Assembly (NCBI GenBank): GCA_945862145.1
Contig: CAMAXE010000008.1
Span: 62,001-126,000 of the forward strand
Direction of reading: 5' to 3'
Source of the DNA: Klebsiella pneumoniae
GTDB taxonomy: Bacteria; Pseudomonadota; Gammaproteobacteria; Pseudomonadales; UBA5518
Length of the DNA stretch: 64,000 nt
In this document: one piece after another, positions 39,464 to 47,843 of the stretch
How the letters are laid out: each line of letters starts with the position of its first letter
Numbering within the stretch: position 1 is the stretch's first letter
The notes under the pieces: generated by a model
Databases searched by the model: none
Told to the model about the DNA's origin: nothing
The model's input: only the letters and a program-made list of their open reading frames with translations
Translations under genes and position numbers: made by a program

Positions 39464-39634
39464 GCGGACGAATCTGTACTTATCGCGCAAGCTCGGAGGC
39501 TCTACCATCTGGTCGGCGACGCTGGACTATGTTTCCGACGCGGCCTATGCCGTGCATGAAGCGAACAGACCTTCGCGGACGCCAGGAGTGATTATTTTTC
39601 TTCACTGCATTTTTGAACTTCGTGGAGTTTCCAA

Positions 39635-40093
39635 GTGGAATTCAATGATTATCTGCAGATAAAAAATCTCATGTTCCGATACGCGCATCTGATGGACCAG
39701 GCCGACTTTGACGGCGTGGGCGAGATATTTGCTCACGCGGACGTTTACCTTCCGAACATGGAACCGTTCCGCTCGGATCCAGCGGGGCTAGCCGCCATGT
39801 TTCGCGAGTGGAATCATGTGCACCAGGATACGGGTACGTTGCGTACACGGCATGTGACCACCAACGTGCTGCTCGAATCCGATGAGCCGGATCGCGCAAA
39901 ATCCCAGTCCTATGTCGTTGTCTTCCAGGCTACGCGTTCCATGCCTCTGCAAGCCGTCATTGCGGGAACCTATCTGGATCGCTTCGAAAAGGTCGGCGGA
40001 CTCTGGCGATTCAGCGAGCGGCGGGAGGAGGCACATCTTTTTGAATTGCTGGGGGATCTCAGCAATCATTTGAAGATCCCATATGAACCCTGA
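39635..40093 (+). CDS. SnoaL/NTF2-like protein
   Basis: IKNLMFRYAHLMDQADFDGVGEIFAHADVYL...AGTYLDRFEKVGGLWRFSERR. Confidence 0.78.
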   Translation: MEFNDYLQIKNLMFRYAHLMDQADFDGVGEIFAHADVYLPNMEPFRSDPAGLAAMFREWNHVHQDTGTLRTRHVTTNVLLESDEPDRAKSQSYVVVFQATRSMPLQAVIAGTYLDRFEKVGGLWRFSERREEAHLFELLGDLSNHLKIPYEP

Positions 40094-40162
40094 GGCGCCA
40101 CACCCGTCGTCGTCCGCGCTGAGGTCTCGGTGACCGATATCATGCACTTTCACGTCCACTTT

Positions 40163-40183
40163 TGGCCGCCAAAGTGTCTATCA
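40163..40183 (+). promoter_or_regulatory. 21-bp direct-repeat motif copy 2 (TGGCCGCCAAAGTGTCTATCA), candidate operator
   Basis: 20/21 identical to 39443..39463; 124 bp upstream of the TonB receptor start. Confidence 0.45.
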
Positions 40184-40306
40184 ATGGGCCAGCACGCACT
40201 TTTACGGTGTTCTGTACGAGTCTAAAATCGGGCCGCGACCATCGCATCCAGTTGCGTTACCGCGTGCTTGCAACCGGCTAGAGTACCTAATAAAGAGGAT
40301 ACATTG

Positions 40307-42601
40307 ATGCAAGTCAGGCAACTGAAGAATACACGCCCTTCGAACAACACGGCCTTGACTGCGCTGGTCATCGCTATCGCATCGGCTTCCAATCCAGTCA
40401 GTGCTGCCGACGGCAAGGCCTTCCTCGACGAAATCATCGTTACCGCACAGAAGCGCGAGCAGCGTCTGCAGGATGTCCCCACAACGGTGACCGCGCTGTC
40501 GGCGGAAAGTCTCCGCGCCGCCAGCATTACTGAAGTCAACCAGCTCTCCAGCATCGCACCGGGCGTGTTCATCAACGCGGACCAGACCGGCCGCAACACG
40601 AAGATCAAGATCCGCGGTGTCGGTCCGGACGAGCAATCGAATATTCGTCCGTCGATCGGCTTTTTTTACAATGACATTCCGCTGATGACGCAGCTCCAGG
40701 GCGGCCAGTCGGTTGCATCGGATCTCGATCTTGGCGATCTGGTGCGCATCGAAGTGCTCAAGGGACCACAATCGACGCTGTTCGGGGAATCTGTCTCGGG
40801 CGGCGCGATCGGTTTCTACAACCGGCGCCCCCATCTCGACGATGAGGTGAACGGACGCGTGTCGGTGGGCATCGGCGATAACAACCTGCGACAGATGCGC
40901 GGGTCGGCCGGCGCGCCACTCGGCGAGAAATTCGCCGTCCGGGTTGCCGCCTACAAGAACGAGCTCGATGACCAGGTCGTCAACACGGTCGACGGTTCGC
41001 GGCGCGAGCTGTTGTCCGAGGGATATTCCGCACAGCTGCTGTTCGAACCGAACGATGGCCTGAGCTTTCTTTTGGAGTACAACCGTCGCGAGAGCGAGCA
41101 GCATGGCGGCGCCATCGATGGCATGGACGTGCTGGAGTATGGTCCGCAAACCATCGCCGACGCGGTGGCAAAGGGCATCACGCTGACCGCGCCGGATCCC
41201 TTCGATCGCAAGGTGCAGATGGTGTTTCCCTTCGATGAGAAGATGGTCAACGAAATGACCTCGATGCACATAAACTGGCAGATCGACGATCGCTGGAGTC
41301 TCACCTCCATCACGGGCTATCAGAAGAACAAGGATCATTATTACGGCGACGGCCCGCTGGGGGGCTACAACGCCAGCAACAGTGTGACCGCTGGTTTTTT
41401 CGCCCAGGGCGTGCAGGACATCGAATACAGCACTGAGGAGATACGGCTCAATTTCGCGGGCGATAGGCTGCACTCGATGTTCGGCATATTCTATGCCGAG
41501 TACGACGCCCCCGAGTCGCGCGGTGATTTTGGTTTCGTGATCTCTCCTGATTTCACCTTTCCGATTGCGCAGTACATCACGGTGGACCAGGAGACCCGTT
41601 CGCTGTTCAGTCACAACTCATACGAGTTCAACGATGCCTGGGAGCTGGTGTTCGGCGCGCGCTATACCACCGAGGAGGCCGACGGTCGCAACGGGCTGGT
41701 GTATTTCCAGGGGCTCTACTCCGGTGCGCCGCTCGATGTCAGTCTGTTCTCCGAAGTGGAATCGGACGAGGATGCGTGGGGAGCGACGCTCAAGCTGCTG
41801 CATCATCTCAATGAGAACATCACGCTCTATGGCGGTGTCGATCGTGGCTTCCGTCTCGGCGGCATCAACAATCTGGGCCAGCCAAATTACGACACCGAGG
41901 TTGCGATCAACTACGAGGTCGGGATGAAGGGTCTGTTTCTCGACAACATGCTGCGTTTCAATGTGAGCATCTTTCACACAAAATACGATGGCTACCAGGT
42001 GGTTTCCTACAATTCGGATTCCTTCACATTCATCACGCAGAATGCGGACGTGACGGGCAAGGGTGTAGAACTCGAAGCGCTTTGGGCGCCAATCGAACAG
42101 CTCGAACTGGGTGCCAGCTATCTCTACAACGAGGCGGAATACGATGAGTATATCGGCGCGACCTGCGACAATTATCAGCTCGCCAACGGTCTTTGTCCGG
42201 ACGATCCGGTGGTCGGCGCACAGGATCTCGGCGGCAAGCGGCTGTCGGCGGCGCCGCGATCATCAGCCAATCTGAGCGCCCAGTATCGTGACACGCTGGC
42301 CGGCACCTCGCTCGAGTGGTATGTGCGCGCCGAATATACCTTCCGTGATGATACCTACTCCCATCCAGTTGGTGACAATGGCGACCCGTTGCAGAAAATC
42401 GACTCCTATGGCTTGTTCAATGCCAGTATCGGACTCACGTCAGCCCAAGGATGGAGCGTGATGGTATGGGGCAAGAATCTCGCTGACGAGGATTACTTCA
42501 CGAACATTTCGCGGCAACCGGTCGGCTCGGAGTCAGCCTATGTGCACGGCAGAATTGGCTGGGAGCGCAGCTTTGGCGCCACCGTGGCCTACGAGTTCTA
42601 G
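40307..42601 (+). CDS. TonB-dependent receptor
   Basis: LDEIIVTAQKREQRLQDVPTTVTALSAESL; RIEVLKGPQSTLFGESVSGGAIGFYNRRP; ends GATVAYEF. Confidence 0.93.
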   Translation: MQVRQLKNTRPSNNTALTALVIAIASASNPVSAADGKAFLDEIIVTAQKREQRLQDVPTTVTALSAESLRAASITEVNQLSSIAPGVFINADQTGRNTKIKIRGVGPDEQSNIRPSIGFFYNDIPLMTQLQGGQSVASDLDLGDLVRIEVLKGPQSTLFGESVSGGAIGFYNRRPHLDDEVNGRVSVGIGDNNLRQMRGSAGAPLGEKFAVRVAAYKNELDDQVVNTVDGSRRELLSEGYSAQLLFEPNDGLSFLLEYNRRESEQHGGAIDGMDVLEYGPQTIADAVAKGITLTAPDPFDRKVQMVFPFDEKMVNEMTSMHINWQIDDRWSLTSITGYQKNKDHYYGDGPLGGYNASNSVTAGFFAQGVQDIEYSTEEIRLNFAGDRLHSMFGIFYAEYDAPESRGDFGFVISPDFTFPIAQYITVDQETRSLFSHNSYEFNDAWELVFGARYTTEEADGRNGLVYFQGLYSGAPLDVSLFSEVESDEDAWGATLKLLHHLNENITLYGGVDRGFRLGGINNLGQPNYDTEVAINYEVGMKGLFLDNMLRFNVSIFHTKYDGYQVVSYNSDSFTFITQNADVTGKGVELEALWAPIEQLELGASYLYNEAEYDEYIGATCDNYQLANGLCPDDPVVGAQDLGGKRLSAAPRSSANLSAQYRDTLAGTSLEWYVRAEYTFRDDTYSHPVGDNGDPLQKIDSYGLFNASIGLTSAQGWSVMVWGKNLADEDYFTNISRQPVGSESAYVHGRIGWERSFGATVAYEF

Positions 42602-42623
42602 CCGCGAGGATCATTGTGCGCGG

Positions 42624-42650
42624 CCCTGTACCGCCGTCGGCGGGGCAGGG
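42624..42650. terminator. stem-loop between convergent genes, possible bidirectional terminator
   Basis: CCCTGtaCCGCCgtcGGCGGggCAGGG between the TonB receptor (+) and isomerase (-) stops; no T-run. Confidence 0.35.
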
Positions 42651-42679
42651 TGGCTCGACACCTGCCGCGAAGCTTCACG

Positions 42680-43531
42680 CTAACTTTTTGATCCAGCGTT
42701 TTCCAGGCACAGCAGCTCGCGCATGGCGGCGCCGCATTCACGGCCTGTCTCCACGGCGGTGGTATCTTTCCAGCGCAGTGCCGGCGCTTCGATTCCCCAG
42801 GGGCCCGCGAAGCCGATTCCCCTGAGTTCATCCACCAGTTTGTGGATCGGCAAGCCACCCTGCCCGGGCAGCAAGCGGTCCGATGCCTCGTCAACGATGT
42901 TGGGCCACGGTTTTGCTGGGCCATCGTTGAGCTGGATATTTGCCAGACGCGCGGCTGGAGTGGCGCGCAGTTCCTCGAAGGTGCTGCCACCGCGAAAGAA
43001 ATGCCATGCATCGATCGCAACGCGTGCATTGCTCATCGCGCCGCCGGCAACGATCCGGTTCGCAATGGAGAGCGTGCGAATGCCAGCCCAAGGAATGAAT
43101 TCAAGCGTCGCGGCGAGTTGCCGCGTGGCCGCGCGTTCGCAGATGGCCGCAAAGACATCGCTCGCCTCCGCGATATCGATTTCGGCGCTGAAGGCTTGCG
43201 CCACGTTGATGAATTCTCCGCCCAGCGCGTCGGCTACGCGGTAGAGCTCGTCCTCGGTCGATCGAAATGCGGCGACGTCCGGGGCCTGCTCGCCAGGCAA
43301 CCAATCGAGCAGACAGTCGATACCCGCCACACGTACGCCTGCATCATCAAGCATGCGCCGCATCGCCGCATCGCTGATGCCACGCTCGCGGGCGCCGAGG
43401 TAATCGTGTACCCAGCAGGTGATGCCGCGAAATCCGCCCGCGGCGGCCGCTGCGATCTTGTGCTCCAGTGAGGAGTCGAAAAGGGTCGCGCCGCAGAACA
43501 CCAGATCCATGCTGTTGAATGGTTCCCTCAT
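42680..43531 (-). CDS. sugar phosphate isomerase/epimerase-like TIM-barrel protein
   Basis: LEHKIAAAAAGGFRGITCW; ATLEFIPWAGIRTLSIANRIV; ARVAIDAWHFFRGG; LANIQLNDGPA. Confidence 0.8.
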   Translation of the reverse strand: MREPFNSMDLVFCGATLFDSSLEHKIAAAAAGGFRGITCWVHDYLGARERGISDAAMRRMLDDAGVRVAGIDCLLDWLPGEQAPDVAAFRSTEDELYRVADALGGEFINVAQAFSAEIDIAEASDVFAAICERAATRQLAATLEFIPWAGIRTLSIANRIVAGGAMSNARVAIDAWHFFRGGSTFEELRATPAARLANIQLNDGPAKPWPNIVDEASDRLLPGQGGLPIHKLVDELRGIGFAGPWGIEAPALRWKDTTAVETGRECGAAMRELLCLENAGSKS

Positions 43532-43560
43532 ATTTTCTCCATTGTTGTTGAACCAGCGTC

Positions 43561-44319
43561 TCAGGAAAGACCCATGGACGCGACCACGGGCCCGGCCATG
43601 TATCCGCCATCGACGGGATAGGCGCCACCCGTGCAGTAGCTGCTCTCGTCGGAGGCCAGGAACGCCACCATCCGGGCGACCTCCACAGTCTGGCCGATCC
43701 GGGGTATGGCCTGGTTGGCAAAAAACTGTTGCTCGCCGGCTTCGGCGAGATTGTCGGCGATCATCGGGGTCGCCATCGCGCGCGGATGCACCGTATTCAC
43801 GCGAATGCCGCGGTGCCCGAGTTCCAGAGCGGCCGCTTGCGTCAAACCGGTGACGGCCCATTTGGAGGCGACATAACTGCATGCGCCATTGATGCCCTCG
43901 AGCCCTGCACATGAAGAGATGTTGACGATGCTGGCACCGTGCGTCATCAGCGGGGCAAGTTCCCTGATCCCGAAGAACACACCCATCAGATTGACATCCA
44001 TCACTTCCCGGAAGGAACGGGTGCTGCAGTTTGCAATCGGCTCGTGGCGCACTATCGCCGCGTTGTTGACCAGTATGTGCAGCGCATCTCCGCGCTCGCG
44101 CAATTTTTCGGCTGCGCGGAGCCAGTGTGACTCCTCGGCCACATCCAGTTGCCAGTACTCGCAACCGGGAAATGTATCGAGAAGTGCTGATTCACAGATG
44201 GCTTCGCGCCCGGAGAGGATGACGGTGGCGCCCTCGGACTGGAATAGGCGGGAAATCTCCGCGCCGAGTCCGCGCATTGCGCCGGTGACCAGTGCGCGCT
44301 TGCCGTCGAGTTTTCCCAT
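43561..44319 (-). CDS. SDR-family oxidoreductase
   Basis: ALVTGAMRGLGAEISRLF; LVNNAAIV; SYVASKWAVTGLTQAAALELG; YCTGGAYPVDGGY. Confidence 0.9.
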   Translation of the reverse strand: MGKLDGKRALVTGAMRGLGAEISRLFQSEGATVILSGREAICESALLDTFPGCEYWQLDVAEESHWLRAAEKLRERGDALHILVNNAAIVRHEPIANCSTRSFREVMDVNLMGVFFGIRELAPLMTHGASIVNISSCAGLEGINGACSYVASKWAVTGLTQAAALELGHRGIRVNTVHPRAMATPMIADNLAEAGEQQFFANQAIPRIGQTVEVARMVAFLASDESSYCTGGAYPVDGGYMAGPVVASMGLS

Positions 44320-44505
44320 TGCCTGCTACCAATCTACTGATCCATGCCCGTGATGCAGTATAGCGAAGTGTTTCGCTCAGGTCGGTGTTCGTCTGACAGG
44401 CGCGTGCCGTGAAAACGCGAACAAAGGCGCGCCAAGCACTGACGGGTTCTACCCCGATTCTGCAGACACTTACGCTAAGCCCAATGCTGGGCCGAAGGAG
44501 TGTTC

Positions 44506-45153
44506 ATGTCGAAGCGCAAGCGTTACAGACCTGAGTACAAGCGGGAGATCGTTGAACTGGTTCGGCGATCCAAGCCGAGCTGCCGGCAGGTTGCCTTGGA
44601 GGTCGGCGTCAATCCGAATCTGCTGACCCGCTGGGTCTGGGAATCGGACGCCGGTGGGAGCAAAGCCTTTCCGAGCAGCGGAACGCCGTGGGAGGAGGAA
44701 CTCGCTCGCCTCAAGCGCGAACTGGCGCGCGTCACGAAGGAGCGGGATTTTTTAAGAGATGCGGCAGCGTACTTCGCGAAGCAATCACCGAACGGTGCAC
44801 GGTAATTGAGCGCTGGCGCAGCGACTATCCCATCGGGATGATGTGCCGCTGCCTTGAGGTGTCCACGAGCGGCTTCTATGCGTGGGCGAGCCGCAAGCCC
44901 GGGCCCCGGCGCGAGGGCGAATGCGCGCCTCCTGAAACGCATGCGGGAGATTCACGAGGACAGCAAAGGCGTCATTGGCGCGCCCCGGATGCAGGAAGAC
45001 CTGGTCAACGAGGGCGAGCGGGTCAGCCTGAATCGGGTGGCGCGGTTGATGGCGCGTGCGGGACCGCCAGGTTGGCCAAGGCGCAGGAGGCGCCGCTGCG
45101 GCGCCAAGCCTGGGACACGTTCCGTTGGGGTGGAGAAGTCGCTCAGCGCATAA
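44506..45153 (+). mobile_element. IS3-family element remnant: orfA plus N-terminal part of frameshifted orfB, no DDE domain
   Basis: OrfA MSKRKRYRPEYKREIVELVRRSKPSCRQVALEVGVNPNLLTRWVWE...LKRELARVTKERDFLRDAAAYFAK; OrfB pieces IERWRSDYPIGMMCRCLEVSTSGFYAWASRKPGP and ARANARLLKRMREIHEDSKGVIGAPRMQEDLVNEGERVSLNRVARLMARAG in different frames; truncated at the cytochrome gene. Confidence 0.87.
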
Positions 45154-45634
45154 CCTCAGCGGCCGTACTGTAGTAGCGCATCGTAGGTGGCGCTCCATGC
45201 TCCGCGATCAGCGACTCCACCAGTTGCTTGCGGTAGTCCTTCAGGCTCACCGTGTTCAGTGGCGCGCGGCGCAGCATGGACACCTCAGGGGCCGTATAGC
45301 GCGACGCGCCGGCAGGCGCGCCTGCCCCGCCAATATCCCACACCATGAAGTTCAGTACCCCGGCGAGTGCTGCGTCATCCAGCGCGGAGGTGACGACGTT
45401 GGGTAACTGCACCAGGTAACGGCGACCCTGCGGCGTGTTGAGGAAATAGCCCACCTGATCGCGCAGATCCGGTACCAGGCGCGCGTTGGAGACGCCGCTC
45501 TCGCCGTGGCAGCCGCCGCAGGCAAGCAGGTAATCGCTCTGCACTTTGCTGAACTGCGGGATGTTGGCGGGCTCGGCGGCGATTGCCTGCATGCAGAGCA
45601 GGCCCGCCAGGCAGAGCAGGTACCGCAGCCTCAT
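45143..45634 (-). CDS. c-type cytochrome, downstream of TTQ amine dehydrogenase
   Basis: Signal peptide; LLACGGCHGESGV heme motif; start overlaps the preceding stop. Confidence 0.8.
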   Translation of the reverse strand: MRLRYLLCLAGLLCMQAIAAEPANIPQFSKVQSDYLLACGGCHGESGVSNARLVPDLRDQVGYFLNTPQGRRYLVQLPNVVTSALDDAALAGVLNFMVWDIGGAGAPAGASRYTAPEVSMLRRAPLNTVSLKDYRKQLVESLIAEHGAPPTMRYYSTAAEVMR

Positions 45635-46104
45635 GGGGCGATCTTGGCGATGCCCAGTGATTTGCGCAGGGCATGTACTTCGGTGGCTGAGCGCGCGCCA
45701 CCGCTGCGCACGGCCTGCACTTCCTCTGCACTGAAGGGGGCAGGTGGCTTGCGCGGTTGTTTGCCGAGCGTTGTGAGGTAATTCAGCAGGGATGCTACAT
45801 CGGCATCGGGTATCTGCGCGAAGCCCGGCATCATGCCCATGATCGCCTGGCCATCGACTGTGATATTGCCGCTCATGCCATGGATCACCACCTGCACCAG
45901 GTAGCCGCGCGCTGCGGGCTTGGCGCCGATCGCGGCAATCCGACCGGCGAGACGTGGAAACTGGCCGGCCAGGCCGGCGCCACCGGACTGGTGGCACATG
46001 AGGCAGTTCTGCAAGTACACCGCGGCGCCGTCTGTGGCTGCCGCCCGTTGGGTGACGCCTGCCAGCGCCGCCAGTAGAGCGCACAGGAAAAGTGCGGCCC
46101 TCAT
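45631..46104 (-). CDS. c-type cytochrome
   Basis: Signal peptide; YLQNCLMCHQSGGAGLAGQFPRLAG; MMPGFAQIPDADVASLLNYLTTLG. Confidence 0.85.
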   Translation of the reverse strand: MRAALFLCALLAALAGVTQRAAATDGAAVYLQNCLMCHQSGGAGLAGQFPRLAGRIAAIGAKPAARGYLVQVVIHGMSGNITVDGQAIMGMMPGFAQIPDADVASLLNYLTTLGKQPRKPPAPFSAEEVQAVRSGGARSATEVHALRKSLGIAKIAP

Positions 46105-46676
46105 GGGGAACTCGCCAGTCCCACCAACGCCGCGGTGGAGCAATGGTAGATGGCCGAGGCGTTGCCGAAGCACCAGATGATGTCGCTGTTCAGTTGCGGC
46201 CGATAGGTGGGCATCTCGCGGTCCACGCTCTGGCAGATGCAGGAGGCGGGTGCCTTGCAGGCGGGCTTGCCGCAGCAATCGCGGTAAGCGATGACATAGG
46301 AGCGACCGTCGTCGGGATTGCGGCAGGTGCCAATCCAGGCAATGGGTGATGGCTCCGAGCCGGGCGGGCAGGTGTGCACGCCGCCGCCGCAGCAGCCGCA
46401 GATCGTGCCGTCGATGGCGCAGTAGCGCCAGTAGTCGCATTGTTCGGAGTTCTTGGCCTGCGCATGGCGCTCGAAATCCGTCATGCCCTGCGAGGGTGCG
46501 GGCGCCGCGGTGGCGCGCGCCACCGGCAGCAACGGAAACGCCGGTACGGTCACCATCACGGCACCCAGTCTGGAGAGAAAACTGCGCCGCGATGAAAAGC
46601 CTGCGAGGCGGCGGGTGAAACCTTCGCTCAGCGAATCGAGAATCGGCTTAGGCACGCGTGTTCCCCTGTGCGGCAT
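46101..46676 (-). CDS. aauA: TTQ amine dehydrogenase small (light) subunit, aromatic-amine-dehydrogenase-like
   Basis: Tat leader SSRRSFLSRLG; CDYWRYCAIDGTICGCCGGGVHTCPPGSEPSPIAWIGTCRNPDDGRSYVIAYRDCCGK; SDIIWCFGNASAIYHC; both TTQ tryptophans present (codons at 46335-46337 and 46173-46175). Confidence 0.9.
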   Translation of the reverse strand: MPHRGTRVPKPILDSLSEGFTRRLAGFSSRRSFLSRLGAVMVTVPAFPLLPVARATAAPAPSQGMTDFERHAQAKNSEQCDYWRYCAIDGTICGCCGGGVHTCPPGSEPSPIAWIGTCRNPDDGRSYVIAYRDCCGKPACKAPASCICQSVDREMPTYRPQLNSDIIWCFGNASAIYHCSTAALVGLASSP

Positions 46677-47271
46677 CGGCCGCGTCGGCTTGTGCGGAAA
46701 GATAGGACTGGATGCTGGCGTAGCCGCTCTCGCGGGCGATCACCAGGCTCTCGAAATGTTCGCGGCTGTTCACCAGCCCCTTGGAGGCGATGCGCCCGGT
46801 GTCGTCCAGCAGCACCGCGTAGGGCAGCTTGTCGACGCGGAAGGCCATGCCCACCTCGGGGCCGTTCACGAAGCTGCGTTCGTCGATGCCGAAGCGTGCG
46901 ATCAATTCGCGTTGCTCCGCGGCATCGGCGTCGCCCATGAAGAGCACTTCGAGGCGCTCGCTTTTGGCGAAGCTCTGTGCGATGGGGATCAGCTTTTTGC
47001 AGATGGGGCAGGCGGCGGAGACAAACAGCATGAGTCGCAGGCGGCCCGCGGCGAGTTGTCCGCCCACGGTGATCGCATTGCCGCCCATGGCGTGCACCTC
47101 GATGCGCGGCGAGGACTCGCCCACACCGGGCCCGGCGCCACTCATCAGCGCTCCGGCCGGCGCGATGCGCTCGTGCAGCACACCGATCTGGCGTGCCAGC
47201 GCCAGGATGGCCACGCCCTGCAATATCACCACCACCCACAGCACGGTTTGCGACACCAGGCCTCCTGTCAT
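46648..47271 (-). CDS. aauD: MauD/AauD-like thioredoxin-fold maturation protein
   Basis: LFVSAACPICKKLIPIAQSFAKSERLEVLFMGDAD; position between E and A genes. Confidence 0.87.
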   Translation of the reverse strand: MTGGLVSQTVLWVVVILQGVAILALARQIGVLHERIAPAGALMSGAGPGVGESSPRIEVHAMGGNAITVGGQLAAGRLRLMLFVSAACPICKKLIPIAQSFAKSERLEVLFMGDADAAEQRELIARFGIDERSFVNGPEVGMAFRVDKLPYAVLLDDTGRIASKGLVNSREHFESLVIARESGYASIQSYLSAQADAADAAQGNTRA

Positions 47272-47831
47272 GACGCGCTCCGTGAAGCCCATGCGGGCCT
47301 GCCGCGCGCGAGCAGCGCACCGGTGTCGATGGCCCAGAGTGTGTTCATGCCCTGCAGCAGCACGAAGAGCCCGATGCCCCCCAATAAGCCGTTCAGCAAT
47401 TGCGCGCCGCCAAGCACGGGTATGGGCAGCGCCGCGCAGGCGAGGGCCCCGCTCATCAGCGTGAGGTTGCGCAACACCAGTTCCCAGCGCAGCCTCTGGC
47501 GCAGCGTGCCGCGGAAACAGCCGCAATCGATATGTGAGCGCCCGCGATGCAGGTTGATGCCCATGGCCAGGGCGAATACGCCCAGCAAGAGCGCCGCGGC
47601 CACCTCCGCGACAGGCGTGGCCACGGCCGGCGCAAGCAACGCGATGCCCGTCAGCAATTCGAGGGGGGCGAGGGTGTGGCTCAGCAGCGGCACCAGCGCA
47701 CGCGGCAGCACGCGGTAATTGGCGATCACGCCCTCGAGCACCTCGCGATGCCGGAGCTTGCCAGCCCCTGCCACCAGGAACACCAGTGCCAGCAGCACAC
47801 GCAGCGAAATCAGGGCGTCTTCGGGAAGCAT
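47268..47831 (-). CDS. aauE: MauE/AauE-like membrane maturation protein
   Basis: LLALVFLVAGAGKLRHREVLEGVIANYRVLP; SHIDCGCFRGTLRQ; ATGA overlap with aauD. Confidence 0.87.
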   Translation of the reverse strand: MLPEDALISLRVLLALVFLVAGAGKLRHREVLEGVIANYRVLPRALVPLLSHTLAPLELLTGIALLAPAVATPVAEVAAALLLGVFALAMGINLHRGRSHIDCGCFRGTLRQRLRWELVLRNLTLMSGALACAALPIPVLGGAQLLNGLLGGIGLFVLLQGMNTLWAIDTGALLARGRPAWASRSAS

Positions 47832-47843
47832 GATCCGCCGTCC

